Shown: positions 27,178 to 36,182 of the stretch, piece after piece
Position numbering within the stretch: position 1 is the stretch's first letter
How the letters are laid out: each line of letters begins with the position of its first letter
Source: Laceyella tengchongensis
Lineage (GTDB): Bacteria > Bacillota > Bacilli > Thermoactinomycetales > Thermoactinomycetaceae
Assembly: GCF_900182735.1 (NCBI RefSeq)
Contig: NZ_FXTU01000003.1
Location: 248,001 to 312,000 of the forward strand
Direction: 5' to 3'
Length of the DNA: 64,000 nucleotides
The notes under the pieces: model-generated
The model's database searches: none
What the model was told of the DNA's origin: nothing
The model's input: only the letters and a program-made list of their open reading frames with translations
Made by a program: the position numbers and the translations under genes

Positions 27178-28023
27178 ATGATGAAATACCATTACGGATT
27201 AACGATTCGTGAAGGTAGAGAGAAATTAAAAATGACACAGACACAGCTGGCTGAAAAATGGCCGCAAGCTGGTGGGGGAACTGGTGTGAGTGTAAATTAT
27301 GTATCTGATGTGGAGCGAGGTATAAAGCATATCTCCGATCCCCAAACACTTCGCCGATTATGTCGTATATTGCAAATCCCACTTTGGAAAATGGGGCTTT
27401 CTGATTACGATCCATTCAATCCGAGTACAAAACATCCTAATAGTAATCAGGAGAACGCTAATCATAATGAAAACAACGGCATAGTTAAACTTACGGACTC
27501 GCCGTTTGACCGTATATTGGACTATAAAAATTGTCTTGTTGAAGCAAAAGGAGATTGCTTTATCTCAGGAACTTCGATGATCCACTTAACCGATGATTCA
27601 AGTGATATCTTGCAAGCGAAACTGGCGACCGGCAATATATACTTGCTAATCCTGAATCCCGATTGGATCGAAAGAAATGCTTCTATCCTCACTTTCATAG
27701 AAGATGATGAATACAGACAAGAATTCCACCACGAAATCCGCAATTCCATTCGCAAACTCAATCAACTTCGCAAATCTTTACCCCTGGATCTCATTTCTCG
27801 CTTAAAGATTAAAACCTATAGTACCGTTTTCCCATACATTGTCACAGGATTCGACGATGGCGAAACCGGAAAACTGGTATTTGAGATAACCGATTATATT
27901 CCTGAAAAAAAACGACCCCGTTTTACACTGCACAAACTTAAAGGCAAGCACACATTATTCGAACAGGTAAAGAATAAATTTTTTTCCATTTGGAATAACC
28001 AATCTATTAGCAAGGAGATTTAA
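27178..28023 (+). CDS. XRE-family HTH protein with C-terminal DUF5919-like domain
   Basis: 281 residues. Residues 8-75 form a Cro/CI-type helix-turn-helix (REGREKLKMTQTQLAEKW, then VSVNYVSDVERGIKHIS). An Asn/Lys linker follows. The C-terminal domain (from about 115) reads FDRILDYKNCLVEAKGDCFI, SGTSMIHLTDD and LLILNPDWIERNAS. It resembles DUF5919 / phospholipase D-like sensor regions that follow HTH domains in NUDIX-linked regulators. The NUDIX gene begins 3 bp after the stop, so the pair is an operon and the regulator probably senses a metabolite handled by the NUDIX enzyme. Family naming is tentative. Confidence 0.75.
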   Translation: MMKYHYGLTIREGREKLKMTQTQLAEKWPQAGGGTGVSVNYVSDVERGIKHISDPQTLRRLCRILQIPLWKMGLSDYDPFNPSTKHPNSNQENANHNENNGIVKLTDSPFDRILDYKNCLVEAKGDCFISGTSMIHLTDDSSDILQAKLATGNIYLLILNPDWIERNASILTFIEDDEYRQEFHHEIRNSIRKLNQLRKSLPLDLISRLKIKTYSTVFPYIVTGFDDGETGKLVFEITDYIPEKKRPRFTLHKLKGKHTLFEQVKNKFFSIWNNQSISKEI

Positions 28024-28026
28024 GCA

Positions 28027-28575
28027 ATGAACAAAGAGCTTTACTTTAAGTATCAGTGGAGATATAAAAAAGAGGACTTAAAATTTTGTCCTCGATGTGG
28101 CAACCGCTTTTCCTTGGAAGACCTACACATTCCCAACCAACCTCAACTCCTTTGCCATCATTGTCAATTCGTCTTTTATTTAGATCCAAAGCTAGTTGTG
28201 GTGGCAGTGGTTTTAAACAAAGAAAGAAATAAAGTATTGCTTCTTCAAAGAAATGAAGAACCGGGTAAAGGCTTATGGGCATTTCCTGGAGGGCATGTTG
28301 AGCGAGGACAAGATCTGTTTGAAGCAATAGGAAATGAGGTAAAAGAAGAAACGGGCCTTACTGTAAAAATTGATGGAATCATCAACACCTGTTCTTCTGC
28401 CGAAGAAGGTCTTGTCCAATTAACCTACGAAGCGATTGCCTATCATGAAGAAGTGATTGTGAACATCGAAAGCAAAAAAGGTTATTTTTTCCGCTTTGAT
28501 GAAATTCCTTGGAATCAGCTCGCTTTTCCCTCTACCGAAAAGCTTTTGCGCTTGTATACAGAAAAGTACGGGTAA
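28027..28575 (+). CDS. NUDIX hydrolase with N-terminal zinc ribbon
   Basis: 182 residues. Two CxxC pairs (FCPRCGNRF and LLCHHCQFVF) make a zinc ribbon as in NudC-type enzymes. The NUDIX box GGHVERGQDLFEAIGNEVKE, continued by ETGL, carries the catalytic glutamates (G-x5-E-x7-REUXEExGU, with the usual R replaced by N here). Such enzymes hydrolyse nucleoside diphosphate derivatives, for example NADH or ADP-ribose compounds; the exact substrate is unknown. It is coupled to the upstream HTH gene and followed by a terminator. Confidence 0.88.
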   Translation: MNKELYFKYQWRYKKEDLKFCPRCGNRFSLEDLHIPNQPQLLCHHCQFVFYLDPKLVVVAVVLNKERNKVLLLQRNEEPGKGLWAFPGGHVERGQDLFEAIGNEVKEETGLTVKIDGIINTCSSAEEGLVQLTYEAIAYHEEVIVNIESKKGYFFRFDEIPWNQLAFPSTEKLLRLYTEKYG

Positions 28576-28613
28576 TTCGACTAGAAGCTTATTATCTCAC
28601 CTTCAAAAATGTT

Positions 28614-28649
28614 AAAAGGGCCTTCAGTTTGATACCGAAAGCCCTTTTC
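28614..28649 (+). terminator. Terminator after the NUDIX gene
   Basis: AAAAGGGCCTTC and GAAAGCCCTTTT form the stem; its loop GTTTGATACC closely resembles that of the hairpin at 18554. Confidence 0.7.
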
Positions 28650-28777
28650 GATGAATCTACAATGCGGTAATTCGTTCCGGGAGAACCACTATACCTACAC
28701 CCATGAATCAAGCACCTTTTTGTGTAATTGATTGACTTTCACTCTGGAAACGCTTCCTGCCTTTGATGCTCCCCCTA

Positions 28778-29572
28778 TTAAAACACACTACGTACTAATC
28801 CTCCATCTATTCGCAATGCAGACCCATTAATAGCTGAGGAAAGAGGACTGCTTAAAAAGGTGACGAAATGTGCAATTTCTTCTGGTCGAATAAGCCTTTG
28901 AATCAGGGAAGTTGGTCGATTCTCTTTCATAAATCGCTTTTCCGCTTCCTCCATCGTCAAGTTCTCATCAGGATAAAGGGTATTTAACATCGTTTCTACC
29001 CCTTCTGTTAACGTGGAACCCGGCATCACCGTATTAACCGTCACATTTGTTCCTTTCGTCAGCTCAGCCAAGCTGCGGGAGAGCGAGAGCTGCATCGTTT
29101 TGGTCGCACTATAGTGAGCCATTTCTTGAGAAGGCATGATCGCTGCTTCGCTAGCGATAAAAATGACTCTGCCTTCTTTTTTTTGAATCATTTGTTTTAG
29201 GTACCAGCGAGAGAGTCGAACCCCGCTCATGATGTTGACTTCAAACAGCTTAAACCAATCTTCATCTGGGATATCAAAATATTCTACAGGCTCAAAGATT
29301 CCCAGGTTGTTAATTAGAATATCTACTTCTGAGTACTTTTCAATCACCTGTTGGCATCCTTGTTCGGTTCCAAGATCCGCGACTACAGACCGAAGGGTGG
29401 CGTCAGGATACTTTGCTTGAATTTCTTTAATTGTTTGGTCCACTTTTTCTTCACGTCGTCCATTAATTAACACAGTGGCGCCTTCTGCTGCCAACGACAT
29501 GGCGATTGCCTTTCCAATGCCTGCAGTAGACCCAGTAACCAGTGCCGTTTTTCCTTCCAAATACAGATGCAT
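28778..29572 (-). CDS. SDR-family oxidoreductase
   Basis: 264 residues, classical short-chain dehydrogenase. TGSTAGIGKAIA at about 12-23 is the NAD(P) motif, NNLG near 88 the structural NNAG variant, and YSATK (catalytic Tyr and Lys) lies near 155. The C-terminal INGSALRIDGGLV is typical. The arginine in NGRREEK after beta-2 suggests NADP(H). The substrate is not predictable. It is co-directional with the aldo-keto reductase gene, separated by a hairpin. Confidence 0.9.
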   Translation of the reverse strand: MHLYLEGKTALVTGSTAGIGKAIAMSLAAEGATVLINGRREEKVDQTIKEIQAKYPDATLRSVVADLGTEQGCQQVIEKYSEVDILINNLGIFEPVEYFDIPDEDWFKLFEVNIMSGVRLSRWYLKQMIQKKEGRVIFIASEAAIMPSQEMAHYSATKTMQLSLSRSLAELTKGTNVTVNTVMPGSTLTEGVETMLNTLYPDENLTMEEAEKRFMKENRPTSLIQRLIRPEEIAHFVTFLSSPLSSAINGSALRIDGGLVRSVF

Positions 29573-29688
29573 GCAGAGCCCCCTCCCGATTTCAAGTTTT
29601 AGGCCATTAACTTATGTAGTGACGTTGATATTGTTATGAACATGAACCACTCTTCTTTAAACAGAAGGTAAGAGGAGTGATTCACATC

Positions 29689-29729
29689 GCAAAAGGATAT
29701 AGACGAAACAGACGCCTATATCCTTTTGC
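29689..29729 (-). terminator. Terminator after the aldo-keto reductase gene
   Basis: GCAAAAGGATATAG and CTATATCCTTTTGC form a perfect 14-bp stem with a 13-nt loop, directly after the stop of the gene on the right. Confidence 0.65.
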
Positions 29730-29735
29730 AACTTA

Positions 29736-30581
29736 TTAAAAGTCGAAGTTATCCGGATCTGGACCCACTCGTTTATTCTGATTCAAGCCATCAATTCGCT
29801 CCATCTCTTCTTTCGTTAACGCAAAATCAAACACCTGGGCGTTTTCAGCAATTCGATGTGCTTTCGTCGATTTGGGAATGGTCACGACGCCGTTTTGCAA
29901 GTCCCAACGCAAAATGACTTGCGCAGGTGACTTACCATATTTATTTCCGATTTCTTTTAAAACCTGATGATCTAGCAATTGGCCTTGCATCAATGGAGAC
30001 CAAGCTTCCAGCTGAATCCCGTATTCACGACAAAACGCCTTCAGGTCTTTTTGAGTCAAGCGCGGATGATATTCCACTTGGTTCACCATCGGTTTGATTT
30101 CTGCATCTTCCATCAAGTCTTCGAGGTGATGGATGTGAAAATTGCTTACCCCAATCGCTTTGACTCGCCCTTCTTTGTAAAGCGTCTCCAACGCTCTCCA
30201 TGCCTCTTTATATTTGCCTTCTACAGGCCAATGAATGAGGTATAAATCTAGATACTCTAAGCCAAGTTTATTTAAGCTCGCTCCATAAGCTTTTATGGTG
30301 GATTCATACCCTAAATCGGAATTCCAAACTTTTGATGTCACAAACAACTCTTCTCTAGAAATGCCAGTTTCTTTGATCCCTTCACGAATTCCTTGTCCGA
30401 CTCCGGCTTCGTTTTCGTAAATGGCTGCTGTATCAATACTGCGATAACCATATTGAATCGCTGTTTTTACGGCATGAACCAATTCAGGGCCTTCTTCCAC
30501 TTTAAATACCCCGATGCCAAACCAGGGCATTTTCACACCGTTATGCAAAGTGGTGGTATCTTGTAAGTTTTTCGCTGTCAT
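29736..30581 (-). CDS. Aldo-keto reductase (YvgN-like)
   Basis: 281 residues. GYRSIDTAAIYENEAGVG holds the catalytic Asp and Tyr, LDLYLIHWPVEGKYKEAWRA holds the catalytic His, and IGVSNFHIHHLEDLM and IPKSTKAHRIAENAQVFDF are family signatures. The family reduces aldehydes and ketones such as methylglyoxal with NADPH. The start at 30581 is chosen because GGGAGG lies 6 nt upstream; the frame is open 21 codons further. Confidence 0.92.
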   Translation of the reverse strand: MTAKNLQDTTTLHNGVKMPWFGIGVFKVEEGPELVHAVKTAIQYGYRSIDTAAIYENEAGVGQGIREGIKETGISREELFVTSKVWNSDLGYESTIKAYGASLNKLGLEYLDLYLIHWPVEGKYKEAWRALETLYKEGRVKAIGVSNFHIHHLEDLMEDAEIKPMVNQVEYHPRLTQKDLKAFCREYGIQLEAWSPLMQGQLLDHQVLKEIGNKYGKSPAQVILRWDLQNGVVTIPKSTKAHRIAENAQVFDFALTKEEMERIDGLNQNKRVGPDPDNFDF

Positions 30582-30689
30582 ATATTTTCCTCCCGTTGGT
30601 AAATTGATTGGTTCTATCTTAAATGTCAACGCAGTGTCCATCACCTCCTTTCATATCACTCGTGGATACAGGGTAGCAATTCTCCTTTT

Positions 30690-31901
30690 TTATTCGGAAA
30701 AAACCTGTCTACCTACCCTGGCTTGATCTTTTTGCTCCAACGCGCGACTCCACCCTGTCAGGATCACAGCACCTAGAACCATCAATGCCCCGATCCAGGC
30801 CGTATGAATCAGTCCAACAGAATCTGTGATGATGCCACCCAAGTATGAGCCTATGGCAATTCCGGCGTTAAATGCGGCAATATTGATAGCAGAAGCCACA
30901 TCTACCGCACTTGGTACAAAGCGCTCAGCTAGCATCACGACATACACTTGCAGTCCTGGCACATTCATAAAAGCAAAAATCCCCATCAAGATGATCGTGA
31001 TCAATCCAGCAACCTTATATGGCGCAGTAAAGGTTAAGATGAAAAGCACAATTGCTTGCATAGTAAACATATAGAATAACGCGGTAATTGGCTTGCGATT
31101 GGCCACTTTCCCGCCAATGATGTTGCCGATGGCAATGGCAACGCCATACATAAGCAGAATGGCGGCAACGGTTCCCTCTTCGAATCCTGTAATATCTTGG
31201 AGCAATGGAGATAAATAGGTAAATACTACAAACGTCCCTCCATACCCTAAAGCAGTAATGACAAATGAGAGTAATAAGCGACCATTTGTAACCAGTTTGA
31301 ACTGATCACGGAATGTTGTGCGCGCGCCTTTTGGCAAGTCAGATGGAACAAGGGTACTGTTGGCTATAAAGGCAATCACACCAACTGCCACAATCGCTAT
31401 AAAGGCAAACCTCCAGCCAAATTGCTGTCCAATAAATGTACCAAAAGGTACGCCGGTAACGGTTGCCACAGTAAGTCCAGTAAACATAATGGAAATCGCA
31501 CTAGCTCTACGATCTTCTGGCACTAAATTAGCTGCGATCGTCGAGCCGATGGACATAAATACACCATGTGAAAACGCAGATAGGACACGCGCAACAAGTA
31601 ATATGCCAATACTTGTCGCACTAGCAGCAATTGTATTACCAACAATAAAAACAGCCATAATAGAAAGCAATAACGATTTGCGCGACATGCTCGATGTCAC
31701 CGATGTTAGAATGGGCGCTCCAAATGTGACCCCTAATGCATATAAAGAAACGGTTAACCCGGCAGTTGTTACAGAAATTTGCAAATCTTGAGCGATAAGC
31801 GGTAATAATCCCACACTGATGAATTCTGTGGTCCCAATCGCAAATGCACTGACTGCCAATGCCAGCAGTGCCAATGTACTTCGTTTTTTATCTAAAGTCA
31901 T
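30690..31901 (-). CDS. MFS transporter (DHA1 / PbuE-AraJ type)
   Basis: 403 residues, twelve predicted membrane helices. FAIGTTEFISVGLLPLIAQD near residue 20 and RVLSAFSHGVFMSIGSTIAA near 105 are signatures of the DHA1 12-TM efflux group that includes YdhP, PbuE and AraJ. It probably exports a nucleoside, sugar or drug. The start at 31901 has AGGAGGAG 5-6 nt upstream. It is divergent from an HxlR-type regulator that probably controls it. Confidence 0.9.
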   Translation of the reverse strand: MTLDKKRSTLALLALAVSAFAIGTTEFISVGLLPLIAQDLQISVTTAGLTVSLYALGVTFGAPILTSVTSSMSRKSLLLSIMAVFIVGNTIAASATSIGILLVARVLSAFSHGVFMSIGSTIAANLVPEDRRASAISIMFTGLTVATVTGVPFGTFIGQQFGWRFAFIAIVAVGVIAFIANSTLVPSDLPKGARTTFRDQFKLVTNGRLLLSFVITALGYGGTFVVFTYLSPLLQDITGFEEGTVAAILLMYGVAIAIGNIIGGKVANRKPITALFYMFTMQAIVLFILTFTAPYKVAGLITIILMGIFAFMNVPGLQVYVVMLAERFVPSAVDVASAINIAAFNAGIAIGSYLGGIITDSVGLIHTAWIGALMVLGAVILTGWSRALEQKDQARVGRQVFSE

Positions 31902-32100
31902 TTTTTCTCCTCCTGACAATGGACTGATTGCATGGTTCATCTGCTAGCAGACGATATAAATGAAAAGCATGGTTAATATCAGCCGGCGAATGTTATTATG
32001 AGATATATGAATCATAATGAGAAGTACGCACTTATAAGTTCGATAGATACCTAGAAGTTTCGTAGGCACTTTTTTGTTCCTATGAATGAGGAGGAAGCAT

Positions 32101-32472
32101 ATGCAGAAAAAGAAATACAATATCTCGGTTGAAGCAACATTGGAAGTAATAGGGGGAAAATGGAAATGCGTTATCCTTTGCCATCTGACTCGCGGCAAAA
32201 AACGTACAAGTGAATTAAAACGTCTGATCCCCAACATCACTCAAAAAATGTTAACCCAACAGTTACGCGAATTAGAGAAAGATGGGGTTATTAATCGCAT
32301 TGTTCATAATCAAGTACCACCCAAAGTGGAATATGAGCTGAGCGAATATGGATGGAGTTTGAAAGGAATTTTAGACGCTTTGTGTGAGTGGGGGGAAAAA
32401 CATATCACCAGAGTATACGGTGATAAATTTGCTGTATTAGAGGAGAACGTATTAAATGAAAAATTGAAGTAA
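32101..32472 (+). CDS. HxlR-family transcriptional regulator
   Basis: 123 residues. The winged-helix signature is VIGGKWKCVILCHLTRGKKR then ELKRLIPNITQKMLTQQLRE, ending DGVINR and YELSEYGWSL. The ATG at 32101 is chosen since GAGGAGG lies 6 nt upstream. One cysteine in the recognition-helix region (KWKCVILC has two) could allow thiol or aldehyde sensing as in HypR/YodB relatives, though this is speculative. It is divergent from the MFS gene. Confidence 0.92.
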   Translation: MQKKKYNISVEATLEVIGGKWKCVILCHLTRGKKRTSELKRLIPNITQKMLTQQLRELEKDGVINRIVHNQVPPKVEYELSEYGWSLKGILDALCEWGEKHITRVYGDKFAVLEENVLNEKLK

Positions 32473-32658
32473 CATACAATAAACAGATTGAAGTATTTCA
32501 TAAAACCCCTGTGTCCCCAGACAAAGGATAAAAACATTTATTTTTGTTTTTTTTACAGCAACTTTTGAAACGATGCTTAATTACGCCCAATCACTCCCAG
32601 CCAGGGGCAAAAGAAATAAACAGAAAATTGGGCGCCGGCAATATGGGCCGCTTTACAC

Positions 32659-32698
32659 AAAAAAGCATGTGTTACACCGGTACACACATGCTTTTTTT
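32659..32698 (+). terminator. Terminator
   Basis: AAAAAAGCATGTGT and ACACATGCTTTTTTT flank a short loop; a strong bidirectional terminator between the regulator and the cst-type operon. Confidence 0.85.
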
Positions 32699-32838
32699 GC
32701 ACTTATCATCTATCTCTAATCCGATAAGCCTTATTCCATTTTTTTGTTTACTTTTCTACAAGCCCAATGAACAAAAAACTTTTTTCACTCCGCTAGTAAG
32801 CAATCGAGTATTAGATTACATCGTATTATCGGTTTTCA

Positions 32839-33105
32839 TTATCTAGTTTTTATCAGGAGATTCATGGCTTCCTTCAGCAATTTTGTCGTATCTGCATTTT
32901 GACCTTTTTCCAATTCCTTGCGAAGGCACTGTTCCAAGTTATTAGTGAGAATATACGCAATCGATCGATCCACAGCTGAACGAATCGCGGATAATTGCGA
33001 TACAACATCCTTACAATCTTTATCCTCATCCATCATGCGCAATACTCCTCGCACCTGTCCTTCAATCCGGCGTAAACGTACTTTCACATCGTCATCATAT
33101 GTCAT
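32839..33105 (-). CDS. cstR: CstR-type persulfide-sensing repressor (CsoR/RcnR family)
   Basis: 88 residues, all helical. RLRRIEGQVRGVLRMMDEDK is the DNA-binding front of the CsoR/DUF156 family. Cysteines fall at 31 and 60 exactly as in S. aureus CstR, and the histidine that copper-binding CsoR needs four residues before the second cysteine is Asn56 here. So a persulfide/polysulfide sensor is much more likely than a copper sensor. The start has GGGGGAT upstream. The adjacent sulfur genes and the CsoR-like palindromes at 36802 and 36872 support this. Confidence 0.88.
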   Translation of the reverse strand: MTYDDDVKVRLRRIEGQVRGVLRMMDEDKDCKDVVSQLSAIRSAVDRSIAYILTNNLEQCLRKELEKGQNADTTKLLKEAMNLLIKTR

Positions 33106-33323
33106 TAGTCTATCCCCCTTCTTTTCAGAACATGATTTCACCTTGGAGATGAATCACTTGCTAGCCCCTGAGTTTGCACAATTGTTTAATCCCGCGCATA
33201 TGCCCTCATTGCATTTGTCTTTAACATCATACCCCGATTCATGAGGAAAAATAAAGAATCCTCTCCAATAATACGATATTGCCAATGAAAAACCTATTCA
33301 TGATCATTCCCCCACATAGAAAA

Positions 33324-33347
33324 ATCCCCCGAACGCTTGGGGGAATT
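33324..33347 (-). terminator. Terminator of the sulfur operon
   Basis: On the minus strand TTCCCCC, AAGCGTTC, GGGGGAT, TTTTT, directly at the stop of tauE. Confidence 0.85.
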
Positions 33348-34122
33348 AAAAGAGATCCAACCAAATTTTAATAGATGTCGTTACAATTAACACAGCCAAA
33401 ATCACTTGTAACATTTTGGTGTTTACTTTTTTCCCAACCATTGCCCCGATTGGAGAAGCGATCACGCTAGCAACTACCATAATGATAGACGGCAAGAAAA
33501 GAACCTGACCTGTCAAGATTTTGCCCACAGTTGAACCAATGGAAGAAATGAATGTAATGGCGAGCGAGGTAGCTATGGTCATCCGAGTTGGGATTTTCAA
33601 AACGACAAGCATAATCGGAACCAAAATAAAGGCACCTGCTGCCCCTACGATCCCAGAAGCACCCCCTACGATAAAAGCTGCGACGGCAGCTAGTGCGGGA
33701 TTAAAGGTTACTTGATTGAGTGGAATATCATCCAGTCCTTTATTGGGCACAAACATCAGGAGCGCGGCAATCGTAGCCAGTATCGCATAAACAAGGTTGA
33801 TTATCTCTTCACTGAGCAACTTGGAACCATATCCACCGATAAAACTACCAATCAAAATACTAATTCCCATATATATAATGAGAGACCTGTTTAGATAGCC
33901 GCCTTTACGATAAGCGAAAACGCCACTAATCGTTGCGAAAAATACCTGTATGGCGCTAATCCCAGACACTTCATGGGTAGTAAAAGCAACAAACCCCCAC
34001 AAAGGAGGGATGTATAGGAGCAACGGATATTTAATGATAGAGCCCCCAATCCCTACCATCCCCGATATGAAAGAACCAATAAAACCAATCATAAAAAGGA
34101 GCAAGATAAACTCTATATTCAT
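33346..34122 (-). CDS. tauE: TauE/SafE-family sulfite (organosulfur) exporter
   Basis: 258 residues with about eight membrane helices. The signature GMVGIGGSIIKYPLLLYIPP near residue 22 and its repeat GGASGIVGAAGAFILVPIML near 155 define the TauE/SafE/YfcA family. In cst operons this protein removes sulfite and thiosulfate made by persulfide oxidation. It is the last gene before the terminator and lies 17 bp after the DsrE-like gene. Confidence 0.9.
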   Translation of the reverse strand: MNIEFILLLFMIGFIGSFISGMVGIGGSIIKYPLLLYIPPLWGFVAFTTHEVSGISAIQVFFATISGVFAYRKGGYLNRSLIIYMGISILIGSFIGGYGSKLLSEEIINLVYAILATIAALLMFVPNKGLDDIPLNQVTFNPALAAVAAFIVGGASGIVGAAGAFILVPIMLVVLKIPTRMTIATSLAITFISSIGSTVGKILTGQVLFLPSIIMVVASVIASPIGAMVGKKVNTKMLQVILAVLIVTTSIKIWLDLF

Positions 34123-34139
34123 ATCTGAACACTACTTTC

Positions 34140-34616
34140 TTAGATAAACAAGTTAATGTTCGCCTCATTTGCCTCCGCAAGATATGACGCTACTCCGGCA
34201 TACTCGAGTCCGTCAATCAACTCTTCTTTCTTAATTCCCAATACGTCCATGGACATGGTGCATGCGACCATTTTTATATCCAACTCTTTTGCCATTTCAA
34301 TGAGCTCTTTTAAAGTCGTGATATTTTTCTTCTTCATGGTGTATTTCATCATTTTCGCGCCCAAGCCACCGAAGTTCATTTTAGAAATCCCAAGCTTTTC
34401 TGGACCTCGGGGAAGCATTTTAGCAAACATTTTGTCCATGAATGATTTTTGTAAAGGGACATACTGCTCTTTACGAAGAATGTTTAATCCCCAAAAGGTA
34501 AAAAACATGGTTACTTGGTTTCCCATCGCAGCAGATCCCGTTGCAATGATAAAACTGGCAATTGCCTTATCCAAATCGCCACTAAACACAACCAACGTCG
34601 ATTTATTATTTTCCAT
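34140..34616 (-). CDS. DsrE/DrsE2-like sulfur-carrier protein
   Basis: About 158 residues. ASFIIATGSAAMGNQVTMFF and TFWGLNIL are typical of the DsrE2/DsrE-like peroxiredoxin-family proteins that often sit next to TusA and rhodaneses. The conserved cysteine is in MVACTMSMDVLG. These proteins are thought to accept and pass sulfane sulfur. ATG 34616 and ATG 34622 are both possible; GGGAGAGAG favours 34616 by spacing. Confidence 0.88.
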   Translation of the reverse strand: MENNKSTLVVFSGDLDKAIASFIIATGSAAMGNQVTMFFTFWGLNILRKEQYVPLQKSFMDKMFAKMLPRGPEKLGISKMNFGGLGAKMMKYTMKKKNITTLKELIEMAKELDIKMVACTMSMDVLGIKKEELIDGLEYAGVASYLAEANEANINLFI

Positions 34617-34710
34617 ATTCATCTCTCTCCCATTTCGATGATATGAATCGTGATGATCTCCTCCAATCTTTTCTTCATGAATATAATGAAGGAGATCATC
34701 TTTGAATCAC

Positions 34711-34938
34711 TTATCCTTTTTGAATCCAGAATTTATAAACACCGTTCTCCTCGCTTTGTTCCTTTACTAGATGCCCAGCTGTTTTAGCCCATGCAGGAAT
34801 ATCATTTGTAGCTCCTGAATCGGTCGTATGAAGTTCCAGAACTTGTCCTGATTTTAATTCATCCATCGCCTTTTTGGCACGAACAACGGGCATCGGGCAA
34901 GAAAGCCCTTTTGCATCTAATACTTTATCTCCATTCAT
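34711..34938 (-). CDS. tusA: TusA-family sulfurtransferase
   Basis: 75 residues. The active site C14 is in LDAKGLSCPMPVVRAKKAMD, and GATNDIPAWAKTAGH is the second TusA motif. It carries persulfide sulfur between rhodanese and DsrE-type partners. AAGGAGG lies 9 nt before the ATG. It is the small stand-alone TusA of the operon; a second TusA domain is fused to a rhodanese two genes upstream. Confidence 0.93.
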   Translation of the reverse strand: MNGDKVLDAKGLSCPMPVVRAKKAMDELKSGQVLELHTTDSGATNDIPAWAKTAGHLVKEQSEENGVYKFWIQKG

Positions 34939-34960
34939 TGATAAATCACCTCCTTGGTAA

Positions 34961-36091
34961 TCAACCGTGATGAACAGCACAACGGTTTGGACCAATTTCT
35001 AATTCTGTTGCTTTATCTGAAGTTACCTTAATCACACCTCGATTAATATCTACAATCTCCTCATAATTCGGTGGTGTTGCACCTACAGTCCCTGCCACTT
35101 TTTCAGTAAATTGTTCGCGATTTTCCGTACGCATGATTTCGTTACTTCTTCTGATCTCTCCTAAAGTAGCCCCCACAAAACCCTTCTCATTGATCTCTTG
35201 AATGTCGGCATAATGAGCGGGTAATACAATGATATCTTCTGGAAGGAGAGCAATTTTCTTAAAGACGGTCTCGTACAGGGATTGCGCCCACTCTTTCGCT
35301 TTTCCTCCAAGATCTGGTCTTCCCAACCCCCCCACAAAAAGGGTATCCCCCGAAAGCAAATACTTATCGTTAATCAGAAAAGACACGCTTCCTGGCGTAT
35401 GGCCAGGGGTTGGGATAGTTAAAATTTTGACCCGTACAGCCCCAAAGCGAATTTCAGTATGCTCTTCCAAGGGCTCAAACGACATATCCGCACCTTGCAT
35501 TTCACTCGAAGAAATGTAGTAACGGGCACCTGTTTGATTTGCCAATGCTTGACCGCCTGATATATGGTCTGCATGTAAATGGGTATCCATGATATGCACA
35601 ATATTGGCGTTTTCCTTTTCCGCAAGACTTGTGTATTCTTCAATATGCCGGTTCGGATCTACAATCATTGCTTCACCTTCGGAAACAACCATATAAGATA
35701 GGCAACCTTTTGCCAAACGGTTGATTTGAAACAATTTCATATCTCCATCATCAGCGACCGTAACTGGATGATAAAATTGGCTCCACTCCAACATCCCTTT
35801 TTCCAAATAGCTCGCTTTGTACCCTTTCTCATCCAGAAGCTCAGCGACTATCAAAGCAGAGCCACCTTTCGCACATATGACGATGATCTCAGCATCCTTC
35901 GGAAGATCTTTGTAGGTGGTCTCATTTTCATCAAGAAATTCAAAGTAAGGGATATTGACAGATTGAATATTTTTCCCTTCGATTTTCCAATCGTTGTAAT
36001 CGTCCTGGTTTCGAACATCAAGAAGCAATACGGGTTGTCCACTGTCAATTTTGTCATGTAACTGTTTGGCGTTCATTTTAGTAACAGCCAT
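34961..36091 (-). CDS. Rhodanese-metallo-beta-lactamase fusion (persulfide dioxygenase, CstB-like)
   Basis: 376 residues. Residues 1-110 are a rhodanese with C73 in VICAKGGSA. Residues of about 118-340 are an ETHE1-type metallo-beta-lactamase with metal ligands in THLHADHISGG (H171, H173, D175, H176) and LSGDTLFVGGLGRPDL. Such proteins oxidise persulfides to sulfite with O2 and a mononuclear Fe(II), the rhodanese handling the thiosulfate/sulfite side. In S. aureus CstB the rhodanese is C-terminal; here it is N-terminal. The operon supplies TusA/DsrE carriers and the sulfite exporter. Confidence 0.9.
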   Translation of the reverse strand: MAVTKMNAKQLHDKIDSGQPVLLLDVRNQDDYNDWKIEGKNIQSVNIPYFEFLDENETTYKDLPKDAEIIVICAKGGSALIVAELLDEKGYKASYLEKGMLEWSQFYHPVTVADDGDMKLFQINRLAKGCLSYMVVSEGEAMIVDPNRHIEEYTSLAEKENANIVHIMDTHLHADHISGGQALANQTGARYYISSSEMQGADMSFEPLEEHTEIRFGAVRVKILTIPTPGHTPGSVSFLINDKYLLSGDTLFVGGLGRPDLGGKAKEWAQSLYETVFKKIALLPEDIIVLPAHYADIQEINEKGFVGATLGEIRRSNEIMRTENREQFTEKVAGTVGATPPNYEEIVDINRGVIKVTSDKATELEIGPNRCAVHHG

Positions 36092-36182
36092 CGTTCAAAA
36101 TCCCCTTTCTTTTTTATTAGAATCTGAGAGTAACATCAGCGTCTTGGGCAAAGTGCAGGTTCTACTCATCAGACAGTCTCAC

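Noticed and set aside
32839..33105. Copper-sensing CsoR
   Set aside because: The His ligand is replaced by Asn and the context is sulfur metabolism; CstR fits better.
36160..36180. TACTCATCAGACAGT as another end of the miniature element
   Set aside because: Only about 10 bases match the element end; chance cannot be excluded.
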